Positions 55,825 to 64,000 of a stretch of DNA of 64,000 nucleotides are shown here, piece after piece. Numbering within the stretch: the stretch's first letter is position 1; each line of letters opens with the position of its first letter. Made by a program: the position numbers and the translations under genes. The stretch is from the NCBI GenBank assembly GCA_963714155.1, contig OY970236.1:2294001-2358000 (forward strand), read 5' to 3'. The notes beneath the pieces were generated by a model. The model ran no database searches, had not been told where the DNA came from, and was given only the letters and a program-made list of their open reading frames with translations. This stretch comes from VRUE01 sp963714155. GTDB taxonomy: Bacteria; Actinomycetota; Thermoleophilia; Solirubrobacterales; 70-9.

Positions 55825-56372
55825 AGGCAGCACTGCAACGCCTCACCGAGCGCGCCGAGGCAGAGGGCCTGCTCGACGTCGCCTACGCCAACGTCGACTC
55901 GCCCTTCGGGCCGCTGCTGCTCGCCGCCACGCCGCGCGGCCTGGTCCGCGTCAACCTGCCCAACTACGACCCCGAGGAGACCCTCGAGGAGCTCGCCGCC
56001 AAGGTCTCGCCGCGGGTGCTCGAGGCGCCGGCCAAGTTCGAGCAGGCGCGCCGCGAGCTCGAGCTCTACTTCGAGGGCAGGCTGACCGAGTTCGACCTGC
56101 CGATCGACTGGCAGCTGACCCACGGCTTCCGCGGCAAGGTGCAGCGGGCGATCAACCGCATCCCCTACGGCCAGACCCGCACCTATATGGAGATGGCGCG
56201 CAGCGCCGGCAACGAGCGCGCCGTGCGCGCGGCCGGCAGCGCCTGCGGCCACAACCCGATCCCGATCTTCGTCCCCTGCCATCGCGTGCTGCGCAGCGGC
56301 GGCGGCCTCGGCGGCTACGGCGGCGGCCTGCCGATGAAGGAAGAGCTGCTGAAGCTCGAGGGCGTGCTCTAG
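55821..56372 (+). CDS. ogt: methylated-DNA-[protein]-cysteine S-methyltransferase
   Basis: Suicidal repair protein of 183 residues that takes the alkyl group from O6-alkylguanine. The active site IFVPCHRVLRS (Cys acceptor) and the HTH region GKVQRAINRIPYGQTRTYMEMA are intact, with GGLGGYGGGLPMKEELLKLEG at the end. The ATG overlaps the sigma factor stop. Its 3' end overlaps the convergent hydrolase gene by four bases. Confidence 0.95.
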   Translation: MKAALQRLTERAEAEGLLDVAYANVDSPFGPLLLAATPRGLVRVNLPNYDPEETLEELAAKVSPRVLEAPAKFEQARRELELYFEGRLTEFDLPIDWQLTHGFRGKVQRAINRIPYGQTRTYMEMARSAGNERAVRAAGSACGHNPIPIFVPCHRVLRSGGGLGGYGGGLPMKEELLKLEGVL

Positions 56373-57247
56373 GCGGAGCCGAAGAGCGTCCGGGCCCGCT
56401 CGATCACGAGCTCGGGCTTCTCCTCGGCGACGAAGTGCCCGCAGCCCTCGATTTCCTCGACGCTCATCTCGTCGGCATAGGGCTCGAAGCCAGCGAGGAT
56501 GTCGGCCCGGATCACGGGATCTGCCTCGCCGACCAGGATCCGGGTCGGCACCGGGCTGCGCTGCGAGCGGTAGCGACCCTTTTTCAGGCGGGGCAGCTCG
56601 CGCAGCAGAAAGCTGCGGTAGACGTGCGAAGCGGCGAGCGCATGGTCGCGGGAGCGGAAGCTCTCGGCGTAGCAGTCGAGCTCCTCCCTGCTCCAGCGCG
56701 CGTCGGGGTGCGACCCCTTGCTGATCACCAAGCGGACGAAGCCCGGCAGGAAGCGATGGACCCCGGAGCCGAGGAAGGGCGTGGCGAGGATGAACTGGTA
56801 GGCGGTCCGCTGCAGCGCCGCCGGAGAAGGTTTCGGCGGCTCAAACCAGGGATGGACGATGCCGAGGGCGAGGTAGTTGCGAATGCGCTCGGGCGCGTTG
56901 AGGCAGAGCAGGAAGCCGGCGTAGCCACCCCAGTCGTGGGCGATCAGATCGACCTGGTCGTGTCCCAGCTCGTCGAGCAGGGCGACGATGTCGGCTGCCA
57001 GTTCCGAGACTTCGTAGGGGCCGGCCGGCGCCTCGCTCCAGCCGAAACCGCGCAGGTCGGGACAGATCACGCGATGGCTCTCGGCCAGCGCCGGAATCAC
57101 CTTGCGCCAGATCCACCAGTGCTGCGGCCAACCGTGGAGGAGGAGAACCGGTGGCCCCTCCCCCGCTTCGGCGACGTGCAGGCGAACACCGGGCACATTG
57201 ACGTAACGGTGTGTTACTCCGTCGATCTCCGGCGGCGCTCCGTGCAT
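56369..57247 (-). CDS. alpha/beta hydrolase, epoxide hydrolase/haloalkane dehalogenase-like
   Basis: 292 residues. The oxyanion segment LLLHGWPQHWWIWRKV carries the HGWPQ motif of epoxide hydrolases. The nucleophile is Asp in LIAHDWGGYAGF, and the His lies in EGCGHFVAEEKPE. A cap domain occupies about 140-225. An Asp nucleophile rules out a simple esterase. The ATG at 57247 lies eight bases after TAGATT; a longer frame to 57295 adds 16 unconvincing residues. Confidence 0.9.
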   Translation of the reverse strand: MHGAPPEIDGVTHRYVNVPGVRLHVAEAGEGPPVLLLHGWPQHWWIWRKVIPALAESHRVICPDLRGFGWSEAPAGPYEVSELAADIVALLDELGHDQVDLIAHDWGGYAGFLLCLNAPERIRNYLALGIVHPWFEPPKPSPAALQRTAYQFILATPFLGSGVHRFLPGFVRLVISKGSHPDARWSREELDCYAESFRSRDHALAASHVYRSFLLRELPRLKKGRYRSQRSPVPTRILVGEADPVIRADILAGFEPYADEMSVEEIEGCGHFVAEEKPELVIERARTLFGSA

Positions 57248-57255
57248 GGCCGAAG

Positions 57256-57261
57256 AATCTA
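57256..57261 (-). promoter_or_regulatory. -10 hexamer TAGATT of the hydrolase gene
   Basis: Eight bases before the ATG at 57247. Confidence 0.4.
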
Positions 57262-57319
57262 CGGATAAATCCGCAGAGCTGCGCTCGCCCGGCATCCACC
57301 GTTAAAGAGATCGGCGGGC

Positions 57320-57934
57320 ATGACCGATTACGGGGCAATGCCCCGCATCCGCCTCGTCCTGCCGCTCGTCCTGCTCGCAATCCTCGTCGCCTCCCAGTCG
57401 GCTTACGCCCTCGGCGACGCCGAAGTAACCGCTTCGCCTTCTGATCTTGGCGCCTCGCTGGGTGAAGAAATCGAATTCGAAGACGAGTGCGTTGAAAGCG
57501 ACGAAGAAGAAGTCGAAGACAGCGAAGAGGCAGAAGAATGTGAAGCTGAAGCCGAAGACGCCGGTTTCTCCCCAGCCGATGACTGCTACCTACGCACCGC
57601 CCAGGCGCGGGTGGTGGCATACCCAGAGCGCAAGATGATGCGGCTCACCCTCGGCTACACGACCTACACACCCGCCCGAGCGACAGTCGAATACGGAGCC
57701 CAAAGCGATCCTCGCCTGGGGACCGTCCGTCGCCAACTGAGACACAGCGGCGTGGTTCGCCTCAGCAAGCACCTCGGCGGCAAGGAGATGGCCCAGTTGC
57801 AAGCGTCGCGGCGCTTTACGGTGACCGTGCACGTGGCGGAAGCCCCACGCGAATGCCAGCGCTTCGAGGTTCAGCGACTGCAGGTCGAACGCAGCAGCGA
57901 CTCGCGCGTCACTTGGTCCGAGACCGCTAACTAG
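57320..57934 (+). CDS. secreted protein with acidic tract
   Basis: 204 residues. Signal peptide (RIRLVLPLVLLAILVASQSAYA, cleavage near residue 30), then a strongly acidic segment (about 49-85: EDECVESDEEEVEDSEEAEE) and a beta-rich domain with four Cys overall (for example DDCYLRTAQARVVAYPERKM and VAEAPRECQRFEVQ). Family not recognised. The acidic tract could bind calcium or other cations. The ATG at 57320 or the in-frame one at 57338 may be the start. The 3' end overlaps the convergent hydrolase by eight bases. Confidence 0.75.
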   Translation: MTDYGAMPRIRLVLPLVLLAILVASQSAYALGDAEVTASPSDLGASLGEEIEFEDECVESDEEEVEDSEEAEECEAEAEDAGFSPADDCYLRTAQARVVAYPERKMMRLTLGYTTYTPARATVEYGAQSDPRLGTVRRQLRHSGVVRLSKHLGGKEMAQLQASRRFTVTVHVAEAPRECQRFEVQRLQVERSSDSRVTWSETAN

Positions 57935-58580
57935 TCGGCGGCAGCACCTCGTCCAGCCAGCCGGCCGCCGCCGACAGCTGCGCCGGGTCGATCTGGTGCC
58001 CGAGCTCGGACTCGAGGTACTCGACCGCCAGGCCACCCGCCTCGAGTCGCTCCCGGGCCTGGTGGGCGAACTCAATCCCGATGATCGGGTCGTTGCGCCC
58101 GTGCGCGACAAAGGCCCTGGTCCCACGGCGATCATCGAAGCGGGGCTCCCAGTCCTCCACCGTTGGAACGAAGCCGCTGAAGGCCAGGATCCCGGCAACC
58201 GCCGGCCGCTCGCCGCTCAACGCCATCGCGTAGCTCATCACCGCGCCCATCGAGAAGCCGCCCAGCACCGTGCGCGCCGCCTCGATGCCGGTCTCCCGCC
58301 ACAGCCCGTCGTGCAGCTCGGCCAACGCCGCACGCGCGGCCTCAAACGTGTCGCGGTCGGGGTAGCCGACGCGCGGCACCAGGTACCAGTGGTAGCCGGG
58401 CGAGCCGTCGAGGACCAGCGGTGCACGCGGCGTGACCACCTGCAGCCGCTGGCGCGGATCGAGCAGGTCGGCGAGGCCGAGCAAATCGCGCTCGTCGGTG
58501 CCGCGACCATGGTGGAGCACCAACAGGCCCTCCGGCTCGACCGCCGCAGGGCGCTCGAGAAAGGTGAGCGCGCCGGCGAT
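57927..58580 (-). CDS. serine hydrolase (carboxylesterase/phospholipase-like)
   Basis: About 217 residues of alpha/beta hydrolase fold: LLVLHHGRGTDERDL (oxyanion region), nucleophile Ser in VLGGFSMGAVMSYAMALSG, Asp in VAHGRNDPIIG and His in SELGHQIDPAQL, the full triad in order. It matches the small carboxylesterase/phospholipase group. The reading frame is open far upstream within prfB, but no ATG, GTG or TTG sits near the expected N-terminus, so the start is unclear; I give the first codons after the prfB stop. Confidence 0.8.
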   Translation of the reverse strand: MAGALTFLERPAAVEPEGLLVLHHGRGTDERDLLGLADLLDPRQRLQVVTPRAPLVLDGSPGYHWYLVPRVGYPDRDTFEAARAALAELHDGLWRETGIEAARTVLGGFSMGAVMSYAMALSGERPAVAGILAFSGFVPTVEDWEPRFDDRRGTRAFVAHGRNDPIIGIEFAHQARERLEAGGLAVEYLESELGHQIDPAQLSAAAGWLDEVLPPTS

Positions 58581-58588
58581 CGGAGCTC

Positions 58589-59708
58589 CTAGTTCGCCGC
58601 CGAGGCGGCGGTCTTGTTGAGGTAGTCGCGGATGAAGTCGTCGAGATCGCCGTCGAGGACGCGCTGGGCGTCGCCGGCCTCGTGGCCGGTGCGGTGGTCC
58701 TTGACCCGCTGATCGGGGTGGAGGAAGTAGCTGCGGATCTGCGAGCCCCAGGCCACGTCCTTGACCTCGCCGCGGACCCTGGCCATCTCTTCGGCCCGTT
58801 TGCGCTCCTCCAGCTCGATCAGCTTCGAGCGCAGGAACTGCATCGCCACCGCCTTGTTCTGGGTCTGCGAGCGCTCGTTCTGGCACTGCACGACGACGCC
58901 GGTGGGGACGTGGGTGATGCGCACCGCCGAGTCGGTCTTGTTGACGTGCTGGCCACCGGCCCCGGAGGCGCGATAGGTGTCGATCCGCAGGTCGGCGTCG
59001 TCGACCTCGACCTCGACGCTTTCGTCGACCAGCGGGCCGACGTCGAGCTGGGCGAAGCTGGTGTGGCGGCGGGCCGAGGAGTCAAAGGGTGAGATCCGCA
59101 CCAGGCGGTGGACGCCGCGCTCGGCGGCGAAGAGGCCGTAGGCGTTCTCACCGCGAGCGATGAAGGTCGCCGACTTGAGCCCGGCCTCCTCCCCCGCCGA
59201 GGCCTCCTTCATCTCGACCTCGAACCCACGGCCCTCGGCCCAGCGCAAGTACATGCGCAGCAGCATCTCGGCCCAGTCCTGGGAGTCGGTGCCGCCGGCG
59301 CCGGCGTGGACGGTGACAACCGCGTCGCCGGCGTCGTAGGAACCGCTGAAGAGCCGTGCCTCTTCGAGCCCCCCGAGCCGCCGCTCAACCGAGGCCAGCT
59401 GCGTCGCCAGCTCGCTGGCCATCTCCTCGTCTTCAGTAGCCATCTCGGCCAGCTCGTCGAGATCGCCGGCCTCGGACTGAAGCTCGCGGAAGGTCTTCAG
59501 CTTGCGCTGGGCGCGAGCGTGCGCTGCGGAGGTCTTGGCCGCGGAGTCCTGGTCGTCCCAGAAGCCAGGACGCTGCATCTCCTGCTCCAGCCGCTCGACC
59601 TCTGCTTCCAGCGAAGCGGGGTCAAAGGTAGTCCGAGAGCAGGGACAGCTGCTCGCGGATCTCGGCCAGGCGGGCGGGCACCGACTCGGTTTGCGCGGCC
59701 TCGGCCAT
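58589..59708 (-). CDS. prfB: peptide chain release factor 2, with programmed +1 frameshift
   Basis: RF2 ends translation at UGA and UAA. The first frame runs from the ATG at 59708 for 28 codons to TAC CTT TGA C (TGA at 59624-59622), then continues in the +1 frame as DPASLEAEVERLEQEMQRPG to 58589. The full product has 372 residues. The SPF anticodon tripeptide (RISPFDSSARRH) and the catalytic GGQ (GAGGQHVNKTDSAVRITH) are present. Low RF2 makes ribosomes pause at the UGA and slip, a known autoregulatory loop. The downstream ATG at 59578 would give an N-terminally short protein. Confidence 0.95.
59619..59630 (-). other. RF2 +1 programmed frameshift site
   Basis: CTT TGA C on the minus strand, the canonical slippery codon and stop context. 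The usual AGGGGG spur a few bases upstream is not present; only GGAC lies near. Confidence 0.85.
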
Positions 59709-59718
59709 GGGGCAGAGG

Positions 59719-60615
59719 TTATTGGACGGGGCTGGCGTCCCCGGGTGCCTTGGCGGAGATGATCCAGGTCGAGGCCGGGGCGAAGACCCCGTCGGAGCCC
59801 TCGAGGTCAGCCAGAGCCTTGCGCAGCTCGGTGGCGATCTTGGGCCGGATCTCGTCGATGCGGTCTTCCCAGAGCCGCAGCACCTCGCCGGCAGGACCGA
59901 GGGCCATGTTGAACTCGACCGCGTGGTCGAGGTCGTTGCCGATCTTCAGCGGCAGGTCGCAGCGCCGCAGCTCGATCTGCTCGAAGCCCGCGATCTTCAG
60001 CTGCTCGCTGACCGTGTCGGCGTTGGCCATCGAGAACGGCCCGGGCCCGCAGGTCGGCTGGTCGGTCTCCTCCGGGTGATCGAGGTATTGGTCGACGACG
60101 AGCTCGGCGCGGCGGACCCATTCGTTGTCGTCCTTGCGGCGCCAGACCACGGCGCAGAGCTGACCGCCCGGCGAGAGCGCCTTGCAGACGTTGCGCAGCG
60201 CCTGCACCGGGTTGGCGAAGAACATGATCCCCATCCGCGAGAAGGCGTAGTCGAAGCTCTGCTCGAACTCGGTGACCTGCACGTCGCCGACGGCAAAACG
60301 GACGTTCGCGGCGCCGGCGTCCTCGGCCTCTTTGCGGGCCAGCTCGATGAACGGCTCGGAGACGTCGACACCAAGCACCTCGCCGTCCGGACCAACCAGT
60401 TCGGCCAGCCGCTGGGTCGTGTCGCCGAAGCCGCAGCCAAGGTCGACGACGCGATCTCCCGGCTGCGGTGGGTGCGCGGCGAGCGCCGCCTCACCGTGTG
60501 CGCCCAACCCGCCCGCGACGAGATCGCGGTACTGCACGAAGCACTCGAATAGCGGGCCGCTCCAGGCCTCAGTCGCCTCGCGATTCTCTGCGGCGGGGGC
60601 TCCCATCGTCTCCAT
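59719..60615 (-). CDS. class I SAM-dependent methyltransferase
   Basis: About 298 residues. SAM motif I VVDLGCGFGDTTQRLAEL, the acidic end of strand 2 in LGVDVSEPFIELA, motif II VGDVQVTEFEQSFDYAFSRMG and LSPGGQLCAVVWRRKDD fit the UbiE/COQ5-like group. The substrate is unknown. Start candidates are the ATG at 60615 and the one at 60606, which has GGAG just before it. Either overlaps the 3' end of the SnoaL-like gene upstream. Confidence 0.87.
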   Translation of the reverse strand: METMGAPAAENREATEAWSGPLFECFVQYRDLVAGGLGAHGEAALAAHPPQPGDRVVDLGCGFGDTTQRLAELVGPDGEVLGVDVSEPFIELARKEAEDAGAANVRFAVGDVQVTEFEQSFDYAFSRMGIMFFANPVQALRNVCKALSPGGQLCAVVWRRKDDNEWVRRAELVVDQYLDHPEETDQPTCGPGPFSMANADTVSEQLKIAGFEQIELRRCDLPLKIGNDLDHAVEFNMALGPAGEVLRLWEDRIDEIRPKIATELRKALADLEGSDGVFAPASTWIISAKAPGDASPVQ

Positions 60616-60991
60616 GGTACGCCCGCCAAGCAAGCTCGCGGTCATCGAAGGGACGCCAGCTGCGGATCCGCTGGTCGTGCAGCTCGAAGAGCCAGGCCAT
60701 CTCGTCCTCACCGGCGGCCGAACCGTCCTCGTCCCAATGCCAAGCTCGTTTGATCAAAGCAAGTGCCCTGCCGCCACCGGACTCAGTGTCGTCCTCGAAC
60801 AGCTCCTCCAACTCAATCGTCTGCTGCACTCCCCCCGGCGCCCGCGTCGCCCAAACCCGCGCGGCCTCACGGCCCTTGCGCAGACCCCTCATCGCGTGCA
60901 GCTCGACCTCGGGATCGAGCGTGGCGACGAAGCCGTCGAGGTCTCGCTCGTTGAAGGAGCGGATGAACTCGCGTACGGAATCGTGGCTCAA
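60569..60991 (-). CDS. SnoaL-like/NTF2-fold protein
   Basis: 140 residues of the cone-shaped NTF2-like fold: VREFIRSFNERDLDGFVATLDPEVELHAMRG at the N-terminus and MAWLFELHDQRIRSWRPFDDRELA at the end. Members are small enzymes or ligand-binding proteins; none of the known catalytic sets is clear. It starts at TTG seven bases after the secA stop and overlaps the methyltransferase by up to 47 bases, so the C-terminal tail (GSPRRRESRGD) may be expendable. Confidence 0.78.
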   Translation of the reverse strand: MSHDSVREFIRSFNERDLDGFVATLDPEVELHAMRGLRKGREAARVWATRAPGGVQQTIELEELFEDDTESGGGRALALIKRAWHWDEDGSAAGEDEMAWLFELHDQRIRSWRPFDDRELAWRAYHGDDGSPRRRESRGD

Positions 60992-60997
60992 GGCGCG

Positions 60998-63829
<2,832 letters not shown>

Positions 63830-63835
63830 TGCTCA

Positions 63836-63841
63836 AGGGTA
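63836..63841 (-). promoter_or_regulatory. -10 hexamer TACCCT of secA
   Basis: Six bases before the secA ATG; a leaderless start for a key housekeeping gene. Confidence 0.5.
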
Positions 63842-63948
63842 GCGAGGGTGGTCTGGTCGGGCCGGGAGGCACTAAGGACGAGGCTCTCGAGCTCGGGTAC
63901 TGGGTGGGCGGGATGGCGGGTGCGTCCCTCTGGGAATTGATATCGCAC

Positions 63949-63996
63949 GCGCCTTCGGCGCTTAGCGACAATCGAAGAGCGCGGCTACGCCGCGCT
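63949..63996. terminator. two tandem short hairpins upstream of secA
   Basis: GCGCC-ttc-GGCGC at 63949-63961 and AGCGCGGC-tac-GCCGCGCT at 63978-63996. They probably terminate a gene lying beyond the right edge. The rest of 63842-64000 shows no gene. Confidence 0.45.
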
Positions 63997-64000
63997 TAGA

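Noticed and set aside
59622..59624. In-frame TGA in prfB as selenocysteine or a broken gene
   Set aside because: The CTT TGA C context and the +1 continuation match the known RF2 autoregulatory frameshift.

Overview
The window is high-GC chromosomal DNA that looks like an actinobacterium, most likely of the Thermoleophilia/Solirubrobacterales type. This rests on the mix of genes (TadE/TadG-like proteins, an actinobacterial-style tmRNA tag ending ALAA, an Rpf-like lysozyme-fold protein, PstSCAB with PhoU and OmpR-type regulators) and on many start codons that sit 6-8 bases after a TAnnnT hexamer, the pattern of leaderless actinobacterial mRNAs. Placement at class level is inference. Most genes are on the minus strand. 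Apart from a TA module inside a tad-like cluster I see no prophage, transposase, rRNA, tRNA or CRISPR array. No stretch over 300 bases lacks a gene or RNA.

Layout. 1-4.5 kb: an ABC-2 exporter (permease cut by the window edge), rapZ and uvrC. 4.6-7.3 kb: an enoyl-CoA hydratase-family protein, a cupredoxin lipoprotein, a SRPBCC protein, a MaoC hydratase and a cupin. 7.3-11.8 kb: a tad-like accessory cluster with two TadE-like pseudopilins, a TadZ-like remnant and a TadG-like protein fused to VanY and lytic transglycosylase domains, interrupted by a Phd/VapC-type module and an SDR gene. 11.9-26.8 kb: a phosphate/polyphosphate island, entirely on the minus strand: two small membrane proteins, Pit transporter and DUF47 partner, polyphosphate kinase, a PHP-glycosyltransferase fusion, a CHAD domain split over two genes, Ppx/GppA, PhoU, PstBACS, a stand-alone winged-helix protein and a full response regulator. 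11-bp-phased repeats that look like Pho boxes precede pstS and the response regulator gene.

27-36 kb: uppP, an HD-domain protein, an Rpf-like secreted muralytic protein with a CRP-like site, a methyltransferase, purU, a cytochrome P450, an ABC-F ATPase, an MBL-fold hydrolase and a DUF1697 protein. 36.4-42.1 kb: a trans-translation neighbourhood with ssrA (tmRNA), a disulfide oxidoreductase, a long HhH/coiled-coil membrane protein, smpB and a short RNase R-like gene. 42-45 kb: a C-terminal processing protease, ftsX and ftsE. 45-50 kb: an operon of large secreted proteins, one of them frameshifted at a G run. 50-57 kb: transketolase, nadA, fpg, nadC, an ECF sigma factor coupled to ogt, and a haloalkane dehalogenase/epoxide hydrolase-like enzyme. 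57-64 kb: a secreted acidic protein, a serine hydrolase, prfB with the classic +1 frameshift site, a methyltransferase, a SnoaL-like protein and secA.

The most unusual non-coding signal is a set of long inverted repeats (stems of 16-26 bp) placed on or next to stop codons. Two of them, near-identical inside and with fully compensated stem changes, flank nadC as direct copies.
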